Part shown: positions 10,650-20,828 of the stretch, piece after piece
How positions within the stretch are numbered: the stretch's first letter is position 1
Layout: each line of letters starts with the position of its first letter
Assembly: GCA_902806565.1 (NCBI GenBank)
Contig: CADCXA010000025.1
Location: forward strand, 558,001-622,000
DNA from: Hypoxylon rubiginosum
Lineage: Eukaryota; Ascomycota; Sordariomycetes; Xylariales; Hypoxylaceae
DNA length: 64,000 bases
Direction: 5' to 3'
Program-made: the position numbers and the translations under genes
Notes under the pieces: model-generated
Databases searched by the model: none
What the model was told of the DNA's origin: nothing
What the model saw: the letters and a program-made list of their open reading frames with translations, nothing else

Positions 10650-11429
10650 TTAAATGGGGCCACCAATGTTATGAGACTTTCTCTTGTGTACCCGTAAGTT
10701 ATCCCGTCTCGAAAAAGTCTTCGTACAGTGGCTGCACTTGTGTCTATACCTCTGGTTATGTGTTGCCATATGTTTCCGGAGATATGCTTCAAGATTCTCT
10801 GGACGCCCCCCGGGTCTGAAGGAACAGTCTGGGTAAGAGCATTGAAGCGACGGGCTTGGTTCCTCAGAACCTTGGTTTGTAGGTATTGAAGTTGATGGTG
10901 TGGATTCATCTGTTGGCGAATATGGCTCGAAGGATGTCGAGCCTGGAAACTCGACAAGTGTTGCGCCTTCATGTGACTGTGAAGGGGTGCCATAGCGAAA
11001 GGGTGATGGCATAGCGCTAGGCTTCCTCCTACTCTCTGGATTAAATTCCATTTCTTTTACTCCAGTTGGGGCCTTTAGGAGCCATTGTGCCCATTCTTTC
11101 GCTGACACCTCTTCGATTGCACCTGGCTCTAGAATGATATTTATCAATATCGTTGCTGCTGCAGGGCCATCAGCGGCTGCACGTATCCTTGGTGTTTCTT
11201 CTCTTGACGAGTCCAGGTAATTATTTTCATCTACACCATTCCCCTCATATACTTTGGGTAAAGGTCCCAGGTAGATAGGCCGCGGGGTTCTGTTCGAAGA
11301 TAGGTATCTGTATATAGGTTGCGGGTGAATGGTTGGTTCTCGTGTATGTCCATAGCCTACATCTACCATTTGTGAATCCGTCTGCGCCACTAGGTCTTCA
11401 ACCGCGTCACTTAGGCTTCTGAATAACAT
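10650..11429 (-). CDS. C2H2 zinc-finger protein
   Basis: Single exon, 259 residues from the first in-frame ATG at 11429; the frame extends 16 codons further but only from a GTG. The last 70 residues carry two C2H2 fingers: an atypical one (CSYPDC, then HMATH) and a canonical one (CSHC, TFSRRDNLRVHKRKSH). The rest is Pro/Ser-rich and probably disordered, with a short hydrophobic block (ATILINIIL) followed by KEWAQWLLKAP. Two fingers suggest a DNA-binding regulator located in the nucleus; the target genes are unknown. An upstream exon cannot be excluded. It is not clearly linked to either neighbour. Confidence 0.75.
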   Translation of the reverse strand: MLFRSLSDAVEDLVAQTDSQMVDVGYGHTREPTIHPQPIYRYLSSNRTPRPIYLGPLPKVYEGNGVDENNYLDSSREETPRIRAAADGPAAATILINIILEPGAIEEVSAKEWAQWLLKAPTGVKEMEFNPESRRKPSAMPSPFRYGTPSQSHEGATLVEFPGSTSFEPYSPTDESTPSTSIPTNQGSEEPSPSLQCSYPDCSFRPGGRPENLEAYLRKHMATHNQRYRHKCSHCTKTFSRRDNLRVHKRKSHNIGGPI

Positions 11430-13128
11430 CGAGTGTAAAGCTACATCAGAGAAGGAAACGGTGGAGCGAGAGAGCACCTCGAGTTCGTGATTTAAACAGC
11501 GCGCGAGTATCCCAGAGCTAGTTTCCGGTAAGGTAGGTACCTACCTTATGATATGATTTATTCATACCCTGCCACACATTTAGATATCATAACAGTTAGC
11601 CTGGCTAATTTGCCTGCATCCTCGTGTTTTCCATTATAGCTCTAGATACTAATAGGTACCTCTGTTAGTCGTATATACCTCATTCCTTTCTTAAAACAAA
11701 GGAAAGGTACCTAGCAAACACTGTCGGATGGCCTCCGTTCGCGTCTCACAGCATTTGCAGTAGCGTAGTGTGATAAGAGACTCGAATTACCCAATAGGCC
11801 TGCTGGATGAGGATTTAGATGGCAGTGCGATTTCTTCCTCCACGCACGCCGGCAGAGCCCAAAACATCACGTACACTGTTCTTTTGGAAGGTATAGCGCT
11901 TATATGCCGTGTATTGGTGTGGTTGCTTTAGGCTCTAACTCACGGCATACCTAGCAACTCGGAGTTTACGTCAGTTGGAGCCTTTATTAGGTCCTCTGTT
12001 AGCGGGCGCGCGGAAGCCGAGGGCTTTTTCTGCGACGGAGGCGTGATATTATATTGACATTAACCCTCCAGAATATTCGCGAAGCTGGCTTTGTCTTGAA
12101 GTCTGCGAAGGCCCTTCTCTGTTTACCACACGCTGGCGTCGCCCTCTATCTGAGTTGAGCAATCATGATTGGGTTCATGATCCGATCGGCCGATCTTCTG
12201 CGAGCAGTACGGAAGAGTGGCGAACGAATCTATTGATACAAGCGTGCGGCTCCGTGCAGTAATGAACCATGCGTCAAATTCGAGGCCTGAGTTAGCTTAT
12301 AAATAGCTCGGCTAGACCAAAATTCCTCAAATTAGGTGCTTAGGTACGGATAAGTCAAATACAGCCTGAAAATATTAGAATGGGGATAGAAACTAATAAT
12401 ATTGACGAATAAGGGTTGCTATTCTTTTAAAATCAGAAATAGCACGTCATTACGTAATCCGCCTAATACAACTTACCAGGGATGCACGAACCTGACATTA
12501 TGTAAGCCGGAGCCAGAAATATTCTTCCCCGATCTCAGGTCAACACCATGCCTCAAAAGTCGGCGTTAAATTATTAAGTCGGCGGTGTAGTCAAGTACCT
12601 AAGGTACCTACCTACATATACGTAATATATGGAATCGGTGAGTCTAAATTACTTGTCGAGTAGCTTGGATGTACCTATGGCTATGGCCTTACAATGCGGC
12701 TTCTAGTGGGTGATAGGCCAGAAAAGCGACAGCCAAATATTTCCAAGGACAGCCTAAATGTCTGACATAGTTGATAGATGATAAGGTTTTCATCCCGTTT
12801 GCGTTTTTTCTAACTAAGACCTTAACTATATCAAACTCTACAATACTTTCTACTGAGATCGTGAAGAAACTGAAGATGACCACGCAGTTTGAAGAGCCCA
12901 TCAGGCGAACCAATCAAGGTATCCATCTCGTCGTAGATTGCATCAATCTGATAAGAAAGTACATTTGTACCAAATGACGCGTCATACGGAGCACGCTGAC
13001 AAGTCGTCGCCAGGCAGCGAGACGAAGGATTCGCTTATCACTTTTCATTCTCCATCCTCTTTAGAGATAAATATAATGTGTAAACATCCCCTATCTACCC
13101 AAGTCTTTAACTCGGATTTTCCCGATTT
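11430..13128. other. Intergenic, 1.7 kb
   Basis: Space between two divergently transcribed genes (C2H2 on the reverse strand, secreted protein on the forward strand), so promoters of both should lie here. It contains palindrome-like AGGTAGGTACCTACCTT at 11530-11546 and GTACCTAAGGTACCTACCTAC at about 12595-12615, both of the motif family scattered through the window. No coding frame is supported. Confidence 0.5.
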
Positions 13129-14751
13129 ATGGTAACTATGCCGCGTGTGCGATTCTCAGCGCTGGCGCTGGTGACAAGTTCGCTTGCCCTCAGCAGTGCT
13201 GTGGCTTCAGATGGCTTCGGCCCAACTCTTGACAGCGCGCGAAAGAATGGGCCGCAAATCTTCAACGCGCTACACAATGCGATGCGCGAGTTCGGCTCTG
13301 CATTGCACCACAACGGCATGTCATTGTTTCCCGCAATAATACCGGAGGGCGTGACTTTATACCACGGGGATGGAACCGAAGAAGTGCCCAAGAAGCCTGA
13401 TTGGCTTGCATTCGAGATAGAGCACGCCGAAGCCTTTGCTCGCAATTGGGGGAGACCCCGTAATGACATTAGTGGAAAACAGTATCCAGATCCGCTGGAA
13501 CTTGCTATTCACGCTCAATTGCACGAGGGGGACGAGCCGCCCAAGTATCCTCCTCCCTTCGAGTGGAAACCAGGCTATCTACATGTATATCAAGCACGAC
13601 GGCCGCTCAATGTGCTCTACATCGATGGAACCTCAGCAGGAAAGACGGATATGGGGACGGTTGACACACAGGATATCTTGTTGCTCAACCAGAGAGATCG
13701 GACTCCCTGGGACGACTTCGGAAGAGCCGACGGGCTGTGTTCCCTGGCCCGCGAATGGAAGATTGACGGCTTTATTCGGATGGAGCCCGGTTTCGAGATC
13801 ATATACTGCGACTTCACAAACGGCCTCAGGCAACTGTCCGCCAATCGACGGCCCGAGTGGGACGACCCGGGCAATGTGAACAGCTCTTCCATTGCCATGT
13901 TCGAATGGGCGAGAGCGGCTGCCCAGCGGTACAATGGTATCGGATCGTCGCGCGTGCTGCTCGACTATTCGTCTATGCTCTCCGCTTTCTTCTATCCGAT
14001 CAACTTGACGAACCCAGATCCAGAAAGACCTGAGCTTCCTCGACTAGTTAAAGCGAGTGATGACGAGCTCCGCGTCATGAGAGAACACCTCGCCGACTCA
14101 GTCGCCCGATCAATATCACGCGGGCAACAACCCCTGAACTGGCAAGGCGTCACCGATATGATTGTAACTCGATATGCGAGTCGTCTACCCCTTATCGCAC
14201 AGGCGGTTTCCATCGACATTCTGAGGGGTGAGGTGAATCACCTCCTAAACACGCACATCGACTACTCTGAAAATGACGACGGGTTTGTGGCGGCACAACG
14301 ACGCTGCACAGAGTTCTACCTTCAGCCCGTGCGGGCACGGGCGCCACAGGACCAACTAATATACGCCGCGATCGAGAGCACAGCGGCCGTAATCTGCGCG
14401 GCGCTATTTGAAGCCCGGAAGCTCGTCGTCGAAGACTCGGACACAGACGAGTCGACAGCGTTCAGTGCCGCGAAGGACGTCGTTAAAACTCTGATGGAAA
14501 CACTCAGCTGGTCAGAGTGGAAGGAGTGCGGCAGGTGCCAACCGGACGAGGTATGCTTCATCGCGATGTGGCCCTTCGGGGACGTCGAGGACCATTACAA
14601 CCCCAGCTGCTTGAATTACACAACCATCGGCGGCCGCAACAACTACTGGAGGACTCCCGGGAAGATGCCAGGTCGCAGGCCACCGCCGCCAGCCTGTGCA
14701 GATGGGCAATCCTGTCGAGATGACAAGGACTTGGGGAACGAAGAGCTATGA
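13129..14751 (+). CDS. Secreted protein of unknown function, LYHG motif
   Basis: Single exon, 540 residues from ATG 13129; a second ATG at 13138 gives a cleaner signal peptide (Arg, then an Ala/Leu/Ser-rich stretch ending AVAS). The mature part carries a block conserved among fungal secreted homologues as I recall them: NGMSLFPAIIPEGVTLYHG at about 62-80, WLAFEIEHAEAFAR at 92-105, then YIDGTSAGKTDMGTVDTQD about 70 residues later. The C-terminus has a Cys cluster (ECGRCQPDEVC) and an Arg/Pro-rich tail. No catalytic domain is recognised with certainty. The LYHG motif followed by an FxxEHAxxFA helix is reminiscent of ADP-ribosyltransferase-like folds, but this is only a hypothesis. Expected location is the secretory pathway or outside the cell. 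Confidence 0.85.
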   Translation: MVTMPRVRFSALALVTSSLALSSAVASDGFGPTLDSARKNGPQIFNALHNAMREFGSALHHNGMSLFPAIIPEGVTLYHGDGTEEVPKKPDWLAFEIEHAEAFARNWGRPRNDISGKQYPDPLELAIHAQLHEGDEPPKYPPPFEWKPGYLHVYQARRPLNVLYIDGTSAGKTDMGTVDTQDILLLNQRDRTPWDDFGRADGLCSLAREWKIDGFIRMEPGFEIIYCDFTNGLRQLSANRRPEWDDPGNVNSSSIAMFEWARAAAQRYNGIGSSRVLLDYSSMLSAFFYPINLTNPDPERPELPRLVKASDDELRVMREHLADSVARSISRGQQPLNWQGVTDMIVTRYASRLPLIAQAVSIDILRGEVNHLLNTHIDYSENDDGFVAAQRRCTEFYLQPVRARAPQDQLIYAAIESTAAVICAALFEARKLVVEDSDTDESTAFSAAKDVVKTLMETLSWSEWKECGRCQPDEVCFIAMWPFGDVEDHYNPSCLNYTTIGGRNNYWRTPGKMPGRRPPPPACADGQSCRDDKDLGNEEL

Positions 14752-15765
14752 TTTGTACTAAGATTGTAGGATATATCTACCTAGGTATCTACCCAGATAG
14801 ACGGAGGTTGAGCACAATGGCCTTAGTGCCGGGACTTTCTACCAACAATATGTAGATACTAGCGTTCTTGAATAACATATATCGCACCCATGCACTTCTT
14901 CATTATGTTTATCACAACATTGTAGCTAGGTACCTATCTAAGCTCCTATCGTCAAGAGTTGTCGGCTAAACAACAATCCTATAAGGTGATAGCTTTTGAG
15001 ACCTGCTACAACCCTTCCCTTCCCTTTTCTATTTACATCCAATAGGTAGAGTAGCACGTCCTTGCCTAGTAGCACAATCGATAACATGTTGTAATGAGGG
15101 CATCGTCGTATATCATCTAGCCTATCATGACTTACCAGTTCACGCGTGGTTTGCAAAATACTACAAATATTACATATCTTTGGGAGGTTGGCTTATAGTC
15201 AGGTTCCTCTGCAGGTTTAGGGTAGTATCCAAATTGCGGTATAAACGAAAATGGCAAATATGCGCAAGGCTGTCACTTTCGAGCATTTCGCTCTACCACA
15301 CTCCTGTAGTGAAACGTAGCAGTGCTTGCCTGGTAAGCATATTGGCAGAAGGGATGGGAATTCAGCTGGTATTTTTCACCGTGTACGGCAGTTTCTGGCG
15401 AGACTAGACCTCACTCGTAATCCCTGGAAAACAGATAACGCCATGCACATCATGATGCTGACCTCTCCAACTAATTTCGTGCCACATTTGACGCCGTTGA
15501 CAAAGTGGCTGCATGCCACCATCTTGCGGGCTCTGAATCACGATTCCTGACCCTGGATGGGTAAACAGACAGGCAGCTTTAGAGTGAGGTCATATTTCTG
15601 CTGCAACCTGAGGTACAAGTGAAGGTACCTACCTACCTATATAAGTCAAGAATAGTCAGAGTATCCCACTCAGCAGTAATAAAAATAAAGAATCTATTAC
15701 CCTTGATCTTTTGTACTCCCTTTTTTCTGTCTTCAGTCCGTTCCTCTCACTCATTCTATTCCAAC
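14752..15765. other. Intergenic, 1.0 kb
   Basis: No gene seen. It contains CTACCTAGGTATCTACCC near 14770 and GGTACCTACCTACCTA at 15623-15638 (the recurring motif). The last 130 bp form a plausible promoter for the next gene. Confidence 0.5.
15635..15642 (+). promoter_or_regulatory. Possible TATA box
   Basis: CCTATATAAG lies about 125 bp upstream of the ATG at 15766. It is followed by a pyrimidine-rich leader (CTCCCTTTTTTCTGTCTTC) typical of well-expressed fungal genes. The assignment rests on sequence and position only. Confidence 0.4.
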
Positions 15766-16176
15766 ATGTCCGACCAAGTGACCGACCAAGCGTCCAACCA
15801 AGTGTCCAACCAAGTGTCCAACCAAGTAAACCTGAATATCATGTACGATATTGAAAGCAAGGAGATCATGATCGGGTTCAAGAACCCCCAGCAAGCCGAA
15901 GCATATCGAGCACGCAACCATGAGGCTCGGATCTTGAGAAACACGGACGCCAGTGTCGTCTGGTTGCCAATCGCGGATCTGAAATACGTTCGCTCGAATA
16001 AAGACTTTGGCATGGAATTGGTGTTTAAGGACGGATCTAAAGCGAACAAGTGGAAAGAGGGAACACCAATGGCGCAGATGATCGAAACAGATAGGCCTGA
16101 GAAGGAATCGGTCTACATACGGAAGGAATGGGAAAGGGCGGAATTCAATGATGCCTTGGGTATCGGCGGAGAATGA
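15766..16176 (+). CDS. Small hypothetical protein with SNQV repeats
   Basis: 136 residues from the ATG at 15766; upstream in-frame codons lack an ATG. The N-terminus is a short tandem repeat (VTDQASNQVSNQVSNQV), encoded by 12-bp units TCCAACCAAGTG. The remainder is charged and compact (VVWLPIADLKYVRSNKD, LVFKDGSKANKWKEG). No domain is recognised, and there is no signal peptide or membrane segment. The TATA-like box and pyrimidine-rich leader support expression. It could be a lineage-specific small protein. Confidence 0.65.
   Translation: MSDQVTDQASNQVSNQVSNQVNLNIMYDIESKEIMIGFKNPQQAEAYRARNHEARILRNTDASVVWLPIADLKYVRSNKDFGMELVFKDGSKANKWKEGTPMAQMIETDRPEKESVYIRKEWERAEFNDALGIGGE
15771..15828 (+). 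repeat. 12-bp coding tandem repeat
   Basis: Three near-perfect units of TCCAACCAAGTG at 15793-15804, 15805-15816 and 15817-15828, preceded by two diverged units (GACCAAGTGACC, GACCAAGCG). It encodes SNQV repeats. Such repeats are prone to slippage, so copy number may vary among strains. Confidence 0.8.
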
Positions 16177-16906
16177 GCGCTATATCAATGAGGATCAAAG
16201 ACGATAACTTAATGCCTAACCAACATTCCGTCTCTCGCTTCTGGGTATTTTCAAGAGGATCAAGGGCAACACAATTCAAGTATTAGACGTCGACCGTCAC
16301 ACTACTAAGGCTTCGCCGTCAGAAGTACTACGCCGCCTTTACTTTACTCGGTCATCAACGGCTCAGCTTTACATTCGCTTTTGTTTATTTGCCTGGGGAG
16401 GATTGGCTGTGCAGTAGGTTAGGTAATAGGGAAGGTTTGGACAACTCTAATAAAATCATTTCCGAAATATGACAAAATGCGATGGATTTGATCAGTGACG
16501 AAAGACCTAGGCATTTTCTGATCGGATTTCGCTTTGGGGAATGGTGAAAAAGGCGCTCCAAAGATTCAACGCAACGATGGTCCGTTTCTCAGCTCTCGAT
16601 TCAATAGTGTTGTGTTGTAGGAAACAAAAGCAATCAGGTGGCATATATTTCCACTTAGTTCTTCCCCACTGCGATTCAATGCATTGGCCTTGTGCTGCAG
16701 CTGCTTAGAGGGCTGAAAGGTTCTATCGTAAGATCGGCCAGGGGGATTGGTCCGGAAGGAATCTCACCTACGCTTTTAGGTTAGTAACTGACTGCCGCCG
16801 TAAGCTAAATCTACGTACCTGGTACCTGCTTATCAGCCGCAAATGCGGGATGTAAATATTTACGTACGATATCTACTAATAGGTGGGAATCTCCCATGCC
16901 TAACCT
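16177..16906. other. Intergenic, 730 bp
   Basis: Contains the presumed promoter of the amine oxidase gene. No reading frame or repeat of note apart from GTACCTGGTACC near 16815-16826. Confidence 0.45.
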
Positions 16907-18822
16907 ATGCAGAGCTTCTCTTCGGTGTTATTCGGATCACAATACGCCAAGATGAAACTCTCAGCTCAGCGGCTTCCTCTCGCTGCCGCAGCGTGGTGTG
17001 CACTCTTCGTTGCACCTGTGGCATCTAGCGCTACTAGAGCGTCCACCTTACGACGAGCAAGTAATGGGACTGAGTGTAGGAAAACCACCGTCGCGATTCT
17101 CGGGGCGGGGGTCGCCGGCATCACGGCTGCTCAAGCTCTGTCTAACGCGTCTGTCTCGGATTTCCTAATTGTCGAGCGCAATGACTACATCGGCGGTCGC
17201 GGTATGCCAAGCCAAATCTCATAAACAATCTCTCGTCACCTAATTTCTCCAAAGCTGGATGTGTTGAATTTCCCAATCAAGATCAAATGCCAATTGCAAA
17301 CGTGGAGTTCAACTCAAGCTCAGAGGTCATGTATAATAAACGAGAGAGGTCCGGACTAACTCAAACGGCTGCTAGTGGCTCACACCAACTTCGGCTCCAA
17401 GCCGGACGGCACTCCGTACGTCGTCGAGCTGGGCGCGAACTGGGTGCAAGGCCTGGGCTCCGAGGGCGGGCCGGAGAATCCGATATGGACGCTGGCGAAG
17501 AAGTACGGGATCGATAACACGTACTCAAACTACAGCTCCATCCTCTCGTACGACGAGACCGGGGCGTCGGACTTCACCGACCTGTTCGATACTTTCGAGG
17601 AGGCGTACGCGACGGCCGAGCAGGACGCGGGCTACATCCTGACGGACAACCTGCAGGACACGAGCGTACGCGCGGGCTTCAGCCTCGCGGGCTGGAAGCC
17701 CAAGAAGGACATGCACGCCCAGGCCCTCGAGTGGTGGGAGTGGGACTGGGAGACGGCCTGGCCACCCGAGCAGAGTGGTTTCTTATACGGCATCACGGGT
17801 TATAACTTGACCTTCTACCAGTTCAGCGACGAGAACAACTTTGTGTGGGACCAGAGGGGCTTTAACGCATTCGTTATCGGGGAAGCGAGCGAATTTCTCG
17901 AGGAAAACGATCCCCGAGTATTGCTCGAGACGGTCGTGAAGGGCATCTCGTACGGCCCCGATGGTGTTACCATCCATATTGATGACGGTAGCTGTATAGA
18001 AGCGCAGCATGCCATCGCAACTTTCTCCGTGGGCGTGTTACAAAACGACGTGGTTGAGTTCGACCCGCCGCTACCACGATGGAAGCGCGAAGCCATCGAG
18101 CAATTCCAGATGGGAACGTACACCAAGATCTTCATGCAGTTCAACGAGACGTTCTGGGACAGGGATACAGAGTTTTTCTTATACGCCGACGACAAGTCGC
18201 GAGGCTACTATCCCGTCTTTCAGTCTCTCTCGGCGCCGGGCTTTATCGAAGAATCCAACATCATCTTCGTAACGGTAGTCGACGGCCAGTCGTATCGGGT
18301 GGAGCAGCAATCCGACGACGAGACGAAAGCGGAGGTCATGGAAGTCCTCAGGACTATGTTTCCGGACCTGGAGATTCCGGAACCTACCGCTTTCATGTAC
18401 CCCCGATGGAGTACGGAAGAGTGAGTGGTTCTGATAGAATATCAAACTTTCCGTGCAATCACGACTGACAGGTTTGCAGATGGGCATACGGCTCCTATAG
18501 TAACTGGCCGGTTGGTATGACGCTGGAGAAGCACCAGAACCTGCGCGCCAACGTGGACCGGCTCTGGTTTGCGGGAGAGGCTACCTCGGCCGAGTACTAC
18601 GGATTCCTGCACGGAGCCTGGTTTGAAGGACGCGACGTAGGGATGCGGATAGCCGGGCTGCTTGGCCACGGTGGAAACCACGAGTGCGATAATAACTCAA
18701 CGGTAGGTTGTGAATCGATGGTGAATTATGAGGTGCTTCACGGATCGACCTTCATCGACGAGTATAACGTGGAAAATGGTTGGTCGGTAAGTAGCTTTCT
18801 GACGTACGGAGATGATGCGTGA
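16907..18822 (+). CDS. Secreted polyamine-oxidase-type flavin amine oxidase
   Basis: Exons 16907-17201, 17376-18420 and 18480-18822 join in frame (560 residues; 545 from the alternative ATG at 16952, which gives the better signal peptide, MKLSAQRLPLAAAAW...ASS). The 174-nt first intron has a CTAAC branch and TAG acceptor; the second has GTGAGT...GCAG. The dinucleotide-binding motif VAILGAGVAGITAAQAL is followed by LIVERNDYIGGR (FAD ribose Glu), GANWVQGLGS (typical of polyamine oxidases), and a C-terminal FAD segment, DRLWFAGEATSAEYYGFLHGAW. The family oxidises secondary amines of spermine or spermidine with release of H2O2. Secretion is inferred from the signal peptide, and several N-glycosylation sequons are present. 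A GTAAGT at 18787 could splice out the last residues to give a shorter tail; I prefer the unspliced end. Confidence 0.9.
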
Positions 18823-18925
18823 TAATCGTTGGAGGGCAGGTGAACATACGTTAATAGTTAATATTACCCAACCATATGCCAACTGCCATAATATTCAACA
18901 GCCTAGCACTCATGACTCCCAAAGA

Positions 18926-19924
18926 CTACTTCCCTTCTGCCCAAAATCGATCCAACGCCTCCTGCCTCACCTCCCAAGCCCAATGGTGACACGTCTGGTG
19001 GACCACGGGACCCACATCCGCGTCGTCGTCGACCCCCTCATCCGCCACGCTGCGTATCCCCACCCGCACGTACTTCTTGAGCAGCGTCCTGCGCCACCTG
19101 CCCGTCTCCCCGACGCACTTCCGCCAGCGACCGACCTGGCGGTCGTCGTCGGCGCAGCGGCGGCCGAGCCAGAACCGGCAGTACCACTGGAACCAGCCGC
19201 GCACGTCGTGCGCGTGCGCGATCCAGCCCGCCGCCTCCCACGCCTCGATGCTCTGCCCGCACGCCGCGCCGTACTTGTTAACCTCGGCGTCGTAGGTGGA
19301 GCTCGTCAGGTACCTGTCCACGTCCAGCCCGGCCGTCCACGACGGTGGGAGCTCCCGCCAGTCCTCGGAGATTGTGGTGCGGAGACGGTGGGAGTATAGG
19401 GGGCGCCAGTAGCTGCCGCCGAAGGAGCCCTCGCGGATGATGGCCTCGGGGGACTTGTTGGGGGTGAATCCGGGGTGCGATTCGAAGTGGTAGGTCCCTT
19501 CGACGTCCCGGGTCGGAGGGGGTGCGGTGGGGGTCCAGGATGACCAGCCGGCTATGAGACTTTCGAGGTCCTGACTAAGTGATGGAGGGGAATTGGAGTC
19601 CTTGTGCTTAAAACCTGCCGCATTCTCATGTTTCCGCTTGGACGTCTGACCCTTGCGAGGTTTGTGCTCCGATAAGGCTAGTTCGTCCTGACTTGTATCG
19701 TCACCGTAAGCCGGTATGGTTGACACGCTTGCTATGCGAGCCGAAGTTCGCGTGGGCTGGCTGCTTTGAAGCTTGCGACGTTTCGCAGCAGGTTGTCTCG
19801 GAGACTTGGTAGTCTTATGTTCTACTTTGTTCCGCGGGACAATCTCATTCTGAAGCCCGAGGTCCTTCACGAGAGCCTCGTTGCGCTTGATGTTCTCAAG
19901 CCGACGAGCTTCGTAGTTAGCCAT
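18926..19924 (-). CDS. Conserved fungal protein of unknown function
   Basis: Single exon, 332 residues, ATG at 19924. The N-terminus (YEARRLENIKRNEALVKDLGL) resembles the start of several nuclear fungal proteins such as Cmr1. It is followed by a basic, nuclear-localisation-like region (PAAKRRKLQ) and a disordered linker. The C-terminal half carries a conserved Trp-rich block: EAIIREGSFGGSYWRPLYS, WEAAGWI, VRGWFQWYCRFWLGRR, RQVGRW and CHHWAWEV. I know this block from uncharacterised fungal and plant proteins but cannot name a function. Nuclear localisation is inferred. It is convergent with the amine oxidase gene (about 100 bp apart) and divergent from the CorA gene. Confidence 0.8.
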   Translation of the reverse strand: MANYEARRLENIKRNEALVKDLGLQNEIVPRNKVEHKTTKSPRQPAAKRRKLQSSQPTRTSARIASVSTIPAYGDDTSQDELALSEHKPRKGQTSKRKHENAAGFKHKDSNSPPSLSQDLESLIAGWSSWTPTAPPPTRDVEGTYHFESHPGFTPNKSPEAIIREGSFGGSYWRPLYSHRLRTTISEDWRELPPSWTAGLDVDRYLTSSTYDAEVNKYGAACGQSIEAWEAAGWIAHAHDVRGWFQWYCRFWLGRRCADDDRQVGRWRKCVGETGRWRRTLLKKYVRVGIRSVADEGVDDDADVGPVVHQTCHHWAWEVRQEALDRFWAEGK

Positions 19925-20828
19925 GATACCTAACTCCTGTTGCTTTGGTTGTTGCTATCCTCTTAACAGCACCACCGTTTGTCGGAGGTACAATGCTTGG
20001 GACTGCCGTCTACGTCATCGTCTTCCCATTGCTTTTGCTTTTCTTGAGCTTGTACTAGTTGCCGCTAGTTGTGGGCACATGCAAGTGCGCCGCCGGCTGA
20101 ATCCCGCCATATATTTGCTTTGTTCCTGGATTCTTGGATTCTTACGAGGAACTAGGAACTACCGGAGTCCCCTCCTTTCCATAAATGTTGGACTCTTCGT
20201 GCAAGACCGTTGATCTTCACATGCAGAAGAAGTTGGATAGGCAAACAGGTAATTACGAGTTATCAGTGGCGTCATTGGGTTACTAAGTTGCCAAGATTTC
20301 TTCCCCCCTTACCCCCTGTCCCGCTGAACCCAATTGCCGGGTACCTGCTACGATTGGAATCGCGGTCCGCGGGGCCAAGTCTTCTAACACATGCTCATGC
20401 GAGCAAGACGAACTCTCCACTTCAAATTATTTTTTGCATATCCCCTCGTCCTGTCACACCAGCTCCGGCTTTGCCATTTTCTAGGACTTATTATAAGTAC
20501 AACTGCGAAGCAATCAACCAACGCAATACACCTCAATTGTTCTCTTACTAGCATTCTAGGTGTTCTAATTGTCGAAGGCCGAAGTGTACTGAGATGCTCG
20601 TGTCGTCCCAATCCAAGTTTCATGCCTGTTTCAATGGATTAAGACACTTTCCGACACAGACACAGACACAGACAGCATACAGTCTGCCCATCCGCCAACC
20701 TATCATGGAAAGTCGCATCTAATTGACAATCGTCCTCAAGTGCCTTCGAAGGCACTCACAGCTCCAACAGAAATTAATACCGTCGAACACCATTGTGCAT
20801 AAAGGAGCAACCGCTCTTAATCGCGACT
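19925..20828. promoter_or_regulatory. Divergent promoter region, 904 bp
   Basis: Lies between the starts of two divergently transcribed genes. A CAGACA microsatellite at 20657-20676 (GACACAGACACAGACACAGA) is present. No gene is supported within it. Confidence 0.5.

Noticed and set aside
18787..18854. Extra intron near the 3' end of the amine oxidase gene
   Set aside because: GTAAGT and GCAG are present, but the branch-like CTGAC lies close to the donor and the unspliced tail NGWSVSSFLTYGD fits the family end better. Kept as an alternative only.
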